DNA of 64,000 nucleotides from Girardinichthys multiradiatus (taxonomy: Eukaryota; Chordata; Actinopteri; Cyprinodontiformes; Goodeidae), in contig NC_061794.1 in the NCBI RefSeq assembly GCF_021462225.1, positions 45,136,914 through 45,200,913 of the forward strand, written 5' to 3'. The notes below the pieces were generated by a model. That model was not told where the DNA came from and did no database searches. It saw nothing but the letters and a program-made list of their open reading frames with translations. Position numbers and translations under genes: made by a program. Below are positions 33,431 through 45,500 of this stretch, piece by piece (within the stretch, counting starts at the first letter, position 1; the number at the start of each line of letters is the position of its first letter).

Positions 33431-33920
33431 GTAATTCTACTTTGAACCAGTAGAACAGATTCAACATGTCATGGTCAATCTAAACTGCTCATTGACCTTA
33501 AACTAAAAAGAACTATAACAAACAGATGATGTCTTTCCAGAACTTCTGAGTCATTAGGAACTCCAGACGCCTGAATACATGCTCCCTAACAGAAAAGTTT
33601 CCGACTACGGCTGTTGCCCACAACTGCTTCAATAAGCTTGCTGTAATCTTGGTTTATGTATCATGTGAAAACACCAATTAACACAGAAAGGCCATCCGTG
33701 ACTTTGATTAACTGAATCACACATAATTATATATTTAAATAATTCATAATTGGTTCCAGACTGTAATGCTTCGCCACATACACATACAGAAAGTTTATTG
33801 TCCTACTTATTCTTTTTTTGTTTATTATCCAACACCCCATCTAATGCACTACAAACTCCCAGAATGCTTTTTAAATGTTTCTTAGATAATCTCACAAAAC
33901 AATTTTTTTTTTTCCAGGTG
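33431..33920. other. No gene recognised
   Basis: AT-rich with poly-T runs; nothing recognised. Confidence 0.5.
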
Positions 33921-33924
33921 GTGG

Positions 33925-34290
33925 AAAATAACTGAGCTAAGGACCTGTGGGACTTCCAGATTCAAACTGACAAAATGTCATTGGTCAACCAACTGAATGA
34001 TCATCATTGATCAGCAGCAGAGGACAGCCATTGTAATTGATATGGTCATCCCAAAAATCAGGAAAAAGGAATATGAGAAAGTGGAGAAAAACCAAGAGCT
34101 GAGGGAAGAGCTAGAAAGAGCCTGGTTGGGAGAACACAACAGTTGTGCCCGTGGTCATTGGAGAACTTGGGGCAGTGATCCCAAAGTGGAGAGGTGGCTC
34201 CAACAGATACCTGAGGAAAAAATATGAGATCTCCGTCCAGATGAGCACAGCCCTATAGGAACAGCAAAGATAATGCAAAGGACCCAGAAG
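33925..34290 (+). pseudogene. LINE RT C-terminal tail of another family
   Basis: A plus-strand frame at 33,997-34,227 (76 aa) reads DQQQRTAIVIDMVIP followed by RKKEYEKVEKNQEL, then a GSDPKVERWLQQIP end. The upstream DNA from 33,925 adds an AKDLWDFQIQTDK-type segment in the same frame with stops. This arrangement is familiar from the C-terminal tail of a widespread aquatic-animal LINE family, by memory; family name withheld. Several stops. Confidence 0.55.
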
Positions 34291-34297
34291 ATCCCAC

Positions 34298-35245
34298 TTA
34301 ATTCACTAAGTGACTTTGAGATATGGAAAGCCAGTGTAAGGACTTTAGAACTGGGGTGATGTGCTCTACTCTCTTAATTTTAGTGAGGACAAGGGCTTCA
34401 GCATTCTGGATCAACTGCAGCTGTCTGATTGACTTTTTGGGCAGACCTGCGAGAACGCTGTTGCAGTAATCAATTCTACCAAAAATGAATGCATGAATTA
34501 GATTTTCAAGGTCCTGCTGAGACATTAGTCCTTTAATCCTGGATATGTTCTTTAGGTGATAGAAGGCCGACCTTGTTACTGTCTTTATGTGCCTCTGGAG
34601 GTTCAGGTCTGAGTCCATCACAACACCCAGATTTCAAGCCTGATTGGTGGTTTCTAGCTGTATCAATTAAAGCTGTGTGCTAACTTTTAAACGCTGTTCC
34701 TTTGGTCCACAAATTATTACTTCGGTTTTGTTTTGATTCAGCTGAAGAAAATTTTAGCTAATCTATGCATTGATTTTTTCTAAGCATTTACCAAGTGCTT
34801 AAATGGGTTCATAGTCAACTGGTGACTTTGTAATGTATAGCTGTGTGTCGTCTGCATAGTTATGATAACTTATGTTGTTGTTTATTAAAATCTGAGTTAG
34901 GGGGCCATGTAGATATTGAAAAGGAGGGGCCCTAAGATGGTCTCTGGATTTTTGTGGTCTCTGATGTAAAGTTACTTACTGACACAAAGAAGTCCCTGTC
35001 CTTCAATTTGGATTTAAACCAATTGAGTGCTGTTCCAAAAAGGCCGACCTAGTTTTTCGGGCACTCTAATAAAATGAGTGATCAACAGTGTCAAATGCTG
35101 CACTAAAGTCTAATAATACCGGCACTGCGGTTCTTCGAATGCTGCTGGTCATTGTGAGGAAGTTGTTTAACTGCTGAAACACAGCTTTTTCAATAATCTT
35201 ACTGATGAAGGGGAGGTTTGAGATAGGCCTGTAGTTCTGCGGTAG
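34298..35245 (-). mobile_element. LINE-B copy 1, RT fragment
   Basis: Close relative of the better preserved copy at 53.3-54.8 kb. 34,621-34,298 reads [14 protein letters not shown], then [20 protein letters not shown] and FGRIDYCNSVLAGLPK. Upstream DNA to 35,245 matches the RT core with many frameshifts (for example a lost stretch around the YADD motif near 34,860). Truncated at both ends. Confidence 0.78.
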
Positions 35246-35324
35246 CAGCTTGTTGCTTGTTGCTCTTTTTCAATAGCTGTTTTTAGGGCCTGGGGGAAAA
35301 CACCTGACAAAAGGGACGTGTTTA

Positions 35325-35412
35325 TCAGTCATTTTCTACCACTTCTTCCATGGTGGGTTGCAAGGAAGATGGTGCCTATCTCCAGCAGTCTATGGGCGAG
35401 AGGCAGAGTACA
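35325..35412. repeat. Short interspersed repeat, 'gtgcctatctccagcagtct' type
   Basis: 'ttcttccatggtgggttgca', 'gtgcctatctccagcagtct' and 'gggcgagaggcagagtaca' match 52,890-52,975 on the same strand. The end of the motif also appears at 24,691-24,720. Common in fish by memory; class unknown. Confidence 0.6.
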
Positions 35413-35424
35413 GCCGATTAGTCT

Positions 35425-35690
35425 TTGTTATTCTTTAATTCTGCTTGGTAGTTTAGTTGAATTGTTTTAGCATAGTAAAGAGTTTGTTGATTGAAATATG
35501 TTTGACTTTGAGTTGACTCATTTTTGTTAATAAATTATTGTATTTTAAGAAATTGTGTGAATTAATTCCATGTGTGTGCAGAGTGTATGCTGTTCAATAA
35601 TGTCAGAGCTCGTCTCACACCTTTCTATTTTGTCCTAATACCATCGCCTTACTGGGCTGGTATTCACAGGACAACCCTTAACAGACCGAA
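35425..35690 (+). repeat. LTR-like segment, partner of 18,490
   Basis: Diverged match to the segment at 18,490-18,770, including 'gtagtttagttgaattg', 'agtaaagagtttgttgattg' and 'gctggtattcacaggacaac'. It lacks the 3' end and primer site seen in the other copy. Confidence 0.4.
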
Positions 35691-35739
35691 ATATTATTTG
35701 ATAAAATATTAAAATATTAATTATTAAATAATATTCTCA

Positions 35740-35980
35740 GATTCATATTTACAACAACAGCATTCAAGGAAAAGAGTCTCATACCAACTTTGAAGCATAT
35801 AGCTGGAAGTGTCATGGTTGGGTGATGCTTTGCTGCATCAGGACCTGGCCAGCTCACCGTCACAGAATCCCCCATTAATTCTATACTACATATCAGAGAG
35901 TGCCTAAAGAAAATATAAGAATCTTTTCAAAAAACCTGAAAGCAGCACTGGACCCTACAATATAGTAATGACCCAACATA
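35740..35980 (+). mobile_element. Older Tc1-like element, left part
   Basis: 'aaagagtctcataccaact', 'gctggaagtgtcatggttgg' and 'gctgcatcaggacctggcc' correspond to the middle of a Tc1-like transposase gene up to the second catalytic region ('agtaatgacccaacaTA'). It is then cut by Tc1 copy D and resumes at 37,591. Heavily mutated. Confidence 0.65.
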
Positions 35981-37590
35981 CAGGTCCTTCTCAAAATATT
36001 AGCATATTGTGATAAAGTTCATTATTTTCCATAATGTCATGATGAAAATTTAACATTCATATATTTTAGATTCATTGCACACTAACTGAAATATTTCAGG
36101 TCTTTTATTGTCTTAATACGGATGATTTTGGCATACAGCTCATGAAAATCCAAAATTCCTATCTCACAAAATTAGCATATCATGAAAAGGGTCTCTAAAC
36201 GAGCTATGAACCTAATCATCTGAATCAACAAGTTAACTCTAAACACCTGCAAAAGATTCCTGAGGCCTTTAAAACTCCCAGCCTGGTTCATCACTCAAAA
36301 CCCCAATCATGGGTAAGACTGCCGACCTGACTGCTGTCCAGAAGGCCACTATTGACACCCTCAAGCAAGAGGGTAAGACACAAAAAGAAATTTCTGAACG
36401 AATAGGCTGTTCCCAGAGTGCTGTATCAAGGCACCTCAGTGGGAAGTCTGTGGGAAGGAAAATGTGTGGCAGAAAACGCTGCACAACGAGAAGAGGTGAC
36501 CGGACCCTGAGGAAGATTGTGGAGAAGGTCCCATTCCAGACCTTGGGGGACCTGCGGAAGCAGTGGACTGAGTCTGGAGTAGAAACATCCAGAGCCAGCA
36601 TGCACAGGCGTGTGCAGGAAATGGGCTACAGGTGCCGCAATCCCCAGGTCAAGCCACTTTTGAACCAGAAACAGCGGCAGAAGCGCCTGACCTGGGCTAC
36701 AGAGAAGCAGCACTGGACTGTTGCTCAGTGTTCCAAAGTACTTTTTTTGGATGAAAGCAAATTCTGCATGTCATTCGGAAATCAAGGTGCCAGAGTCTGG
36801 AGGAAGACTGGGGAGAAGGAAATGCCAAAATGCCAGAAGTCCAGTGTCAAGTACCCACAGTCAGTGATGGTCTGGGGTGCCGTGTCAGCTGCTGGTGTTG
36901 GTCCACTGTGTTTTATCAAGGGCAGGGTCAATGCAGCTAGCTATCAGGAGATTTTGGAGCACTTCATGCTTCCATCTGCTGAAAAGCTTTATGGAGATGA
37001 AGATTTCATTTTTCAGCACGACCTGGCACCTGCTCACAGTGCCAAAACCACTGGTAAATGGTTTACTGACCATGGTATCACTGTGCTCAATTGGCCTGCC
37101 AACTCTCCTGACCTGAACCCCATAGAGAATCTGTGGGATATTGTGAAGAGAACGTTGAGAGACTCAAGACCCAACACTCTGGATGAGCTAAAGGCCGCTA
37201 TTGAAGCATCCTGGGCCTCCATAAGACCTCAGCAGTGCCACAGGCTTATTGCCTCCATGCCACGCCGCATTGAAGCAGTCATTTCTGCCAAAGGATTCCC
37301 GACCAAGTATTGAGTGCATAACTGTACATGATTATTTGAAGGTTGATGTTTTTTGTATTAAAAACACTTTTCTTTTATTGGTCGGATGAAATATGCTAAT
37401 TTTGTGAGATAGGAATTTTGGGTTTTCATGAGCTGTATGCCACAATCATCCGTATTAAGACAATAAAAGACCTGAAATATTTCAGTTAGTGTGCAATGAA
37501 TCTAAAATATATGAATGTTAAATTTTCATCATGACATTATGGAAAATAATGAACTTTATCACAATATGCTAATATTTTGAGAAGGACCTG
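35981..37590 (+). mobile_element. Tc1 copy D, complete
   Basis: 1,610 bp flanked by TA (35,979-35,980 and 37,591-37,592). Left and right inverted repeats of about 203 bp (35,981-36,183 and 37,388-37,590) differ at only a few positions. Each has an outer motif (tctcaaaatattagcatat) and an inner motif (tctcacaaaattagcatat), the IR/DR arrangement. It encloses an uninterrupted transposase gene and sits inside an older Tc1-like element. Confidence 0.96.
36309..37313 (+). CDS. Tc1 transposase, copy D, uninterrupted DD34E
   Basis: 334 codons, no stop or frameshift, the usual length for Tc1 transposases. Residues about 1-50 form the first helix-turn-helix (CSQSAVSRHLSG recognition region). Residues 49-64 are a basic linker, GRKMCGRKRCTTRRGD. 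Residues about 65-113 form the second DNA-binding domain. The catalytic domain has D148 (LDESKF), D238 (QHDLAPAH) and E273 (LNPIEN), with 34 residues between the last two. Two changes against the other copies sit beside the first Asp: Cys141 where the rest have Trp, and Leu147 where A, C and E have Ser (TCG to TTG, a CpG-type change also in B). Whether they spoil activity is unknown. Confidence 0.95.
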   Translation: MGKTADLTAVQKATIDTLKQEGKTQKEISERIGCSQSAVSRHLSGKSVGRKMCGRKRCTTRRGDRTLRKIVEKVPFQTLGDLRKQWTESGVETSRASMHRRVQEMGYRCRNPQVKPLLNQKQRQKRLTWATEKQHWTVAQCSKVLFLDESKFCMSFGNQGARVWRKTGEKEMPKCQKSSVKYPQSVMVWGAVSAAGVGPLCFIKGRVNAASYQEILEHFMLPSAEKLYGDEDFIFQHDLAPAHSAKTTGKWFTDHGITVLNWPANSPDLNPIENLWDIVKRTLRDSRPNTLDELKAAIEASWASIRPQQCHRLIASMPRRIEAVISAKGFPTKY

Positions 37591-37850
37591 TATACTAGTA
37601 AATGCAAGACTGACTGAAAACAAAGAACTGGAAAGTCCTGGGCAGAGTCGAACCCCAGTTCTTGATCTCACTGAGATGACGTGGTGTGACTTGAAACGTG
37701 AGTTTAAACCCTTTAAACATCAAACACAAAATGAGAAATGGGGCAAGTGTTCCTTAGAACAATGTCAGAGGCTGGTACATTGCTACCAGAAGTTATTTCA
37801 GATAGGGTGGAAACACTAGTTCTTAGGCAGTTTTTCCTCAGAATTAAAGT
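37591..37850 (+). mobile_element. Older Tc1-like element, right part
   Basis: Continues the element at 35,740-35,980: 'gaaaacaaagaactggaaag', 'ctcactgagatgacgtggtg' and 'ggtacattgctaccagaag' match the C-terminal half of the same transposase, including the degraded region of the catalytic Glu. Stops in all frames. Confidence 0.65.
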
Positions 37851-38875
37851 CTATGTCGATTTCAGTATAGCAAGGTTAATTTCTCCTGTTCACTGTAACA
37901 AAACACTTTATTTTGCAGAGATAGAAGAAGAAAAAGATTTCACATCAATATTTGTTTTGAAAACATTGATCATTTAGAATCCTTACTTTTTTTTCCATCA
38001 GTCTTTGCTACAAATCATAAAACTATGGGACAAAATTATTGTCCTATCTTTTATATACTGGAAGCACAGAAGCTTCTGTTCCTGTCCCTTCCATACTTCC
38101 AGGTCATTTTACTCTGCTGGAAGCATGGCCAGGAAATGTGGACTGCTCAAACATTACTTGGTCTGTGCCTTTCATCTTTTTCTCACCTCTTCTTCCTTAG
38201 TAGGTGTTTGATTCCAAGTATTTGTAAATTGGCACTCGGGGCACCTTCAATGATGTCTTCTCATGAGGGAGGTGCTGGTAAACAGGGTATCAAACTGTGA
38301 AGCTACAGCACATCCAATTCATACTGTGGTATCTAAAAGGTCCTAAGGTGAGGAAGACCTCAGAGGACTACTTTAGTACTAAAAAAAACCTTTAAAACTC
38401 CAGGAACATACAACTAAAAGTTTAGTTTCTTCTTCCTTTCAGTCACCCATGTGTCGACATTAGCATGCTCTGATGTGTTTATGACTCTCTGGGCAGACTG
38501 CGCTGTGAGTGATGGAGAACAGCATGTTCAGCTGATCAGTTCACTGCAAGAAAAAGATGAGAAACTTGTGAATGCAACCTTCCCATGGAGGATTCCTAGG
38601 CTTTACAGTACGCTATGTGTTAACTAAAAAAACAGGTTCAGAAGTAGATTTAATCAAATCTCTAAACTAATTTATTTAAAAAGGGAGAAAGAACATTAAC
38701 ATATAAAGAATTTCCAAGTAAATTAGCCAAATGGCCAATTATCATTATGAAGCAGGTTTGCATGGCCACTAGAAAACCTTCAATTTGGGGTGTTTTTTGA
38801 GCTGCTAAGAGCTGGTGTAGCTGTTTTTATCCTAAATGTAGTTAGCTCGAGGTTATGAAATGATTCCCAAACACT
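37851..38875. other. No gene recognised
   Basis: Two overlapping short ORFs at 38,005-38,300 lack motifs. Nothing else recognised. Confidence 0.45.
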
Positions 38876-38879
38876 CTCC

Positions 38880-39140
38880 TCCAGGAGTTTCAGTGAGAGA
38901 GCAGAATTTATTATGCCATGAATCACCAGCAGATCATCCACATCCTGATGCAGCAAACAGCCACAGACCATGACACTGCCAGCTTCACTGCAGATGTAAC
39001 AGGAACCAAAGGTTTATGTCTCGCCAGTCAACAGAATATTTTGCCAGTGTTCTTAAGGTCATCAAGATCTTTTTTGGCAAATGTGAAATTGGCCTTTTGG
39101 GTCTATATAAGAATGAGATTGCAATGTTCCATTTGTTCCC
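38880..39140 (-). mobile_element. Degenerate Tc1-like fragment
   Basis: The plus-strand text 'agaccatgacactgccagct', 'tgtctcgccagtcaacagaa' and 'gtcatcaagatcttttttgg' resembles the antisense of a fish Tc1-like transposase between the first and second catalytic regions, by memory. Many indels, no terminal repeats. Confidence 0.45.
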
Positions 39141-40690
39141 CCAAGTAGTCAGAAAACAGAAGGATTAGTCGGAAAACAAATTAGCCATCAGTTTCGCTTT
39201 CAGCTTCATCAGGCATGCTAAGGTGAGGGAAATGTCTGCATAGCATAGATTAAGCAAATAGGCAAATATTTTGAATCACATTGACAATGAATAATTAAGT
39301 GAAGTCTGAAACATGTTTATCCAACCAACACCCCCCCCACCCCCCCAAAAAAAAAATGTTGACTCATAGGGATTTCCATGTAAAATACTTGTCTTACATC
39401 ATTAAAGAAAACTGCAACTTTTTTTTTTTTTTGTTTTGGTTTACATCATCCTTCTTTTTAAGTGCACTTTTGAATAATTGAAAAGAGCAAAACTACACGA
39501 TGCAAAATCTGCAAGGCAGCAAGTACTATTTTAGAGCAGCATATGCTGTTTTACATAGCTACAATATGGCATAACAATTTGCAAATAAATCTAATAAATT
39601 CAACCAAAATACATAAATTTTGGTGAGACAGCAGTATGCAAGATAGGACAATGAAATGTATTTATAGACAACTATACCTACCCTCCTATTTGCACAATTA
39701 TCGTCTATTGGTATAGTTTTTGTCCAAATTTTATCCATTCATAGGTGAATGGTTAAATTTACTGCACGCCCATCTTTACCATTTGATGTTTTGCTCAAAA
39801 TTATCAATCCAATTTTATGCTAATTCTGCTGACTTACCAGCTACAAGTAGTACAGCATGTCGCAATGATAAAAAAAAAAAAAATTTGCAAGGCAGTTATA
39901 ACATTCAGATCAATAATGGCAATAAAACTGAATGCCTTCTAAAAGCTTTGCTCTTGGCTTTGGGCAAACTGAGAGGTGAATACATCCACAACATATTGCT
40001 TCACCATTGTGTACTGGTATTGTTTAAATTGAATTTGCTGTTGTGCTGTACAGATGTTACAGCAGTTTATCCCTGATGTGGTTGAGTTGAGGCAATTCGA
40101 TATGGTTTTGTTAAAGGTTTTAAACCTGCAGGGCTTGTACTTAACAGTTGCTTTTGTTTATGTGTTTTGCTTTTTTTCCTCCCTATTACCACTTATCTTG
40201 AAAGATCATCCAAGATTGAGGAAGGCAATTTAAAACAGGAATGAAAACCTGTTCTTCAAGGACCTGTTCTTCAAGGCCTTCAAAAGAATACAATTTCAGA
40301 AAAGAAAAAAAAGACGGAATTACATTTAGTCAACTTTTGCTTTCTGTTCAACTGTAGAGCAGTTCAGAAAATATTTATAAATTTCTTTACAGTCCATTAG
40401 GCTACCACCAATGTTAGTAAAATGAATGTGCAGTAGTCATCAAAACACAACCCCTGTAATAGGGTTTCCTTTAGGATAGGTTGGAAATGGTATTTTTTTA
40501 TTTTCCATATTTTTCATTAGGAACCATCAAAGCAAAATGCACCAATCAATGGAATACACTTTATGGGGTTTTCAATTTTGCAATGAAATTACCTACCAGG
40601 CTCAATATATCATTGTCTGTCCCACAGTTGTTCATTTACAAATTACAGTAGTGTGTTAGTGCACTAAACATACTGGTCTTTATGAGGAAA
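39141..40690. other. No gene recognised
   Basis: AT-rich DNA with homopolymer runs (poly-C/poly-A at about 39,330-39,357; poly-T at 39,419-39,431; poly-A at 39,869-39,882). The 118-codon ORF at 39,720-40,076 has no motif. Confidence 0.45.
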
Positions 40691-40691
40691 C

Positions 40692-41547
40692 AAATTCAAT
40701 TCAATTCAGTTTTATTTATATAGCGCCAATTCACAACACATGTTGTCTCAAGGCACTTCACAACAGTCAGGTACATACATTCCAATTAATCCTAACCATT
40801 GAACAGTGCAGTCAAAGTTAGTTATTTATTCAAATTGGATAAAAAGTTTTTCTGTCTAAGGAAACCCAGCAGATTGCATCAAGGCAGTGACTTGTAGCAG
40901 TCACTCCTCCTGGATGAGCATGTAGAGACAGTGGACAGTCACTGGCGATGACTTTGCAGCAATCCCTCATACTGAGCATGCATGTAGTGACAGTGGAAAG
41001 GAAAAACTCAATTTTAACAGGAAGAAACCTCCAGCAGAACCAGGCTCAGTGTGAGCGGCCATCTGCCACGACCGACTGGGGGTTAGAGAGGACAGAGCAG
41101 AGACATATAGAGAACAAAGAAGCACTGATCCAGGAGTACTTTCTATGGGAAGGAAAAGTAAATGTTACTGGATGTAGCTCCTTTAGTCGTTTCACCTAGA
41201 AAGAAAGAACAGATAAACTCTGAGCCAGTTTTCAAGGTTAGAGTCTGAAAAAGAGCCCATATAATTAGTTATAGTAAAAGCTCAGTCAATCGCCATGTAT
41301 AGGAGAGAGAAAGGGTTAAACACAAAGATAGGGCCATGTGGATCATCGGTAGAGGGTGAACATTAAGTTGTTGCCAGCAGAAGCTTGGACAATTCCCCTC
41401 TCCAGAAAGGTGTCACAGGTAGACACAGAGCCAGGCCAGGTGTAGCTTCTAGGAAGATAAAAGAGAGAACAAAGTTAAAAGCTGAAATAACAGCAAATAA
41501 TGCAAAATTGGAGAATAGTGTGAGAATGTAGCGAAGAGGGTGAAAGG
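40692..41547 (-). mobile_element. LINE-A copy 5, 3' UTR with tail
   Basis: Reverse complement of the LINE-A 3' UTR. The tail (ttgaat)n with 'tttatttatatagcgccaat' at 40,692-40,730 is the 3' end; matches continue without the solo LTR found in copy 6 up to 'agcgaagagggtgaaaggga' (compare 47,083-47,105). The sequence then switches abruptly to plus-strand LINE-A. It also serves as the empty-site reference for the solo LTR in copy 6. Confidence 0.85.
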
Positions 41548-42557
41548 GAGCGTTTAATGCTATCTTAGACTCAATTGGCTTTGCTCAAAACATTAACAAC
41601 CCTACCCACCTTTGTCTTCATTCTCTGGACCTTGTGCTGACATATATTGCATTGAGTGTAAAGACATAACAATATTTTCTCATAACCCTGTCCTGTCTGA
41701 CTATTTCTTAATAACCTATGAGTTTAATTTAACCGAGTACTCCACACCTGAAAGAAAATTTCATTATAGTAGATCATTATCAGGCGATGCTGTAACAACC
41801 TTTAAAGAATCTGTTCCACTTTTAATTTCCTCATTATCACTGAAAAGCACAATGGAGGGCAATAATTCTGTTTCTGCCCATTCACAAATTGATTCTTTTG
41901 TTCATATTGTTTGTTCATCATTGCGTGATGCATTAGACAATGCAGTCCCCTTGAAAATGAAGGTAATCATTAATAGGAGGCTAGCTCCTTGGTTTAATTC
42001 AGAGCCGCGTACTTTAAAGCACAATGTTAGAAAATTAGAGAGAAAATGGCGTTTTACACACCTAGAGGATTCCTACTTAATCAGGAAAAATAGCCTACTG
42101 TTGTATAAAAAGACACTTCGCCAAGCCAGAACAGCTTATTTCTCATCATTAATAGAAGAGAACAAGAATAATCCTATGTTTCTCTTCAGTACAGTTGCTA
42201 AACTTACACAGAGTCATAGCTCTGTTGAGCCATCCATTCCCTTAGCTCTTAGCAGTCATGACTTTATGGGATTCTTCTTAAATAAAATTGATTCTATTAA
42301 AAAGAAAATCTTTGACATACTCCCGAAGATGATTACTTCATCCTCAGCAAGTGAGACAACATTGGAAATAACTGCAGAACCTGATTTGTGTTTGGACTGT
42401 TTTGATCCTGTGAAGCTTCCTGAGTTATCAGAAATATTAGCTTCATCTAAACCTTCAACTTGTATGTTAGACCCAATCCCAACCAAATTATTTAAGGAAG
42501 TGTTCCCTCTGATTACCAGCCCCATTTTAGATATGATTAATCTATCTTTAGTAAATG

Positions 42558-45500
42558 CAGTGGAGATTTTGGTATGGAAATTCTGGCGGGGCCCAGACTA
42601 TTCATACCAGAAAATCTGATAATATAATACAAACATGAACATATAACACTGAACATTACCCTCAATACAAATACAACTTGCTGTGCACAAGTGTGTAATC
42701 ACACAATAATGAAGATGTGACAACATAATTTATTCTATCAACAGTACCAAAGTGTTTAAGAATCCACGTTTCTTACTAACTAACAACTGCAAGCAGATTG
42801 TTCAATCAGAACCATATGAAGTGGTCGTATGAACACTGACAGTACACACAACAAACAATGCTGCTGTCCATCGTGCTGACGGAAACTGAACGCATCACCT
42901 GCATCATTTGGAAGATTTGATTAATTGAATTAAACAATAAACCCAGCGGCAACAAAGTAATGTGTATTTTAAAGATACATTAGGAACCTGATAGAAAAAA
43001 CATCATATATTCTGAAAAATCGCTTTAACCCCTGCAGCAGTCAACAGTTGATAATTAAGCATAACAATATATTAGACTCACCAGTGAGGTTCATTTCTTG
43101 AAGAGGACGGAAGCTCGGCGGTCCTTCATATGTGCAAACATCTCTATGACCTTGCTGTTAAAGTCAAACAGTCCATGGATAAGTTCATTTTCAATGGACA
43201 GCATTGCCAGGGCATTCAGTCTTTGCTGTCCCATTGTATTCCGTGTAAATGTTTTTATCCTTTTTAGAGTGGAGAAGTTTCTCTTAGATTCAGGGCTTGT
43301 CATTGGTGTTATGATGATGATTTGGAGAAGTGTCACAGTTTCAGATAAGGCCTCTTGGAGGATGTTTTCATTAATGGACTTCAATAAAGAAAGTGCGGTG
43401 TTGTCTTTGCTGAGTTCTCTGTGCTGGTATAGGGACATCAACTCGGTTTTCAGCTTTGCCTTATTTGTTACTGGCCATAGTTTAATGGCACATTCCAGTT
43501 CAGCCTCTGGAAATGACTGCACAAACTTGGAGAAAAGTGTGCAATCAATGAGTTTTGCTGCCATCAAATGGTCACTCCTAGAGAACCTCTCCTCCACTTC
43601 ACTCATCACAGTGTCGCAGACCTCTTTCATGACTGTAGCTGTGTTGGTTTTCCTCCTGTTACTTCCTTCTGGATTACTTTCTTGCACAATCACATCAGCT
43701 AGATCCCTAAGACGTCCTACATTTCTGTTGAAGGTTTTCATCTCGTGGTTGATGCCAGCTGCATCAATTTCCTTTTTAGCAGTACACTGTAAAATATGTC
43801 CACTTCTGGCATGAGCTCGGAAAAGAACTGCAAGAAGTGAAGGAACTTTGGTTCCTGCAGGTGCATAAACAGACCATAGGCCTCGCTTATGGTCACCCTG
43901 TCCCATCCCTCTGTTATGCGAATGTGGTCCAAAAACTTCTTAATCTCCTCGCGGCATTCCCACGCAGCATTAACAGTTCTGCTTTTGAAATTCCACCGCG
44001 TGGCTGGGGGTCTGGGGATGCGCCTATCTGATGTTTTGGCAAGAGCAGCTGTTCTCTTGGGTGAACAAGAGAAAAAGGTGGCGAAAGCTGACAGATCAGC
44101 AAAAATCACTTTTAATTCAGAAATCCTTGCTGAGCAGATTTGTTGAAGTGTTAAGTTTAACTGATGCACATAACAGTGCACAAAATGGGCGTTTGGATAT
44201 CGCTTCTTCACAAGAGTCTGAACTCCATGCACACCTCCGCTCATTACTGCAGCCCCGTCATATGTTTGCGCTATGACCTTGTCAGTCAGGTTCAGAGACT
44301 CAAGAGATGAAAATATGGCATTTGATAAACCAGCAGCCGTTTTGTCTTTCACCTCAATAAATTCCCAAAACCTTTCTGTCACTGTGCAGTTTACCAAAAT
44401 GCACGATGACCATTTGTGATTTACAAGATACATCGGTTGTCTCATCTGCCTGCACGGCAACAAAGGGTGCATTTGTCACCTGCGGAAAAACCACATCCTT
44501 GTAAACACTGTACATGCAGTCCAAAAGTTAATTTTGAATGACTGCTGAGGTGCCCTTAAAATAGGTTTGAGCATCATAATGGTTCCTGAATCTGGATTCT
44601 CCCTCGCATATCGTCTCAAATATGCATCTAAAAATGCCGGGATTTAAGGAACCAGCTGACTCGTCATGTCCACGCAGGGCAATCTCACACTTTCTGCAAA
44701 GTTTTATACAGGTTATAATTTGGCTGAGAACATACCTGTTTTCTTCAGTCTGTCAGTTATGTTGTTCAATACCACTCTGGTATGCACTGTCAAGCTGCGA
44801 TGCAACATTTGTTGTCCTTAGTAAAGCTAACTTGACCGCATTATCCATATGTGATGCACCACTTTCGTGTTTTACCAGATGTTTTAAATCTTTAAATCCA
44901 GTTGTCGTCCAGACAGTTTCCCCTCCAAAGAGAAGACACGGAAAGCAGAACAGGGATTTTTTCAAAATGCTAGCCGTTAGCCACGTTTTCCTTTTGAACC
45001 ACTCCTGGTTAATGGATCTTGTTTTATCTTTACCTTCTTGAAAAAGTCATCTGGTCGATGTGGTCCCAAATGTTTAATTTCCAATTTCTCCTCAAATGGC
45101 AAGGTGCAAAATCAAACAGTCGTTAAGTAGTCCACACGATTCATCATTAGTAGCCTACTCTATATATAATTCGTATCAGTCCCTCATTAGCTAAAGAACA
45201 GCTATCGCAAAGAGCATGCCCGCCCTTTTGTATCAACCAATGGGAACACTTCAAGGGCCCTGGCCGCCAGGCCCTACTTACGAAGTTAAAGTGCACGTTG
45301 AGCACGTGCACTTGCAACAGTTTGTCCAGCTCATAACAGTGCACGTACAGGGCCAACTCTGCTGTGCCCCACCGAGCGAAAACTGGCGAGCAGCATAAGC
45401 ACAGAGACAAATTCACACACTACTACACTATTACCTTAAGCTCAATCACATTATTGTTTCTGATTTATAAAAGAAATGACAAAAATGTGTATCTTATATG

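Noticed and set aside
39328..39357. Poly-C/poly-A tract as a structured element
   Set aside because: Simple low-complexity run without flanking symmetry.
40692..41547. Twin-priming inversion of a single LINE-A
   Set aside because: The inverted piece contains the 3' end and its tail, which twin priming does not invert.
43098..43814. 238-codon plus-strand ORF within the hAT
   Set aside because: Antisense shadow of the hAT C-terminal domain, which has clear motifs on the minus strand.
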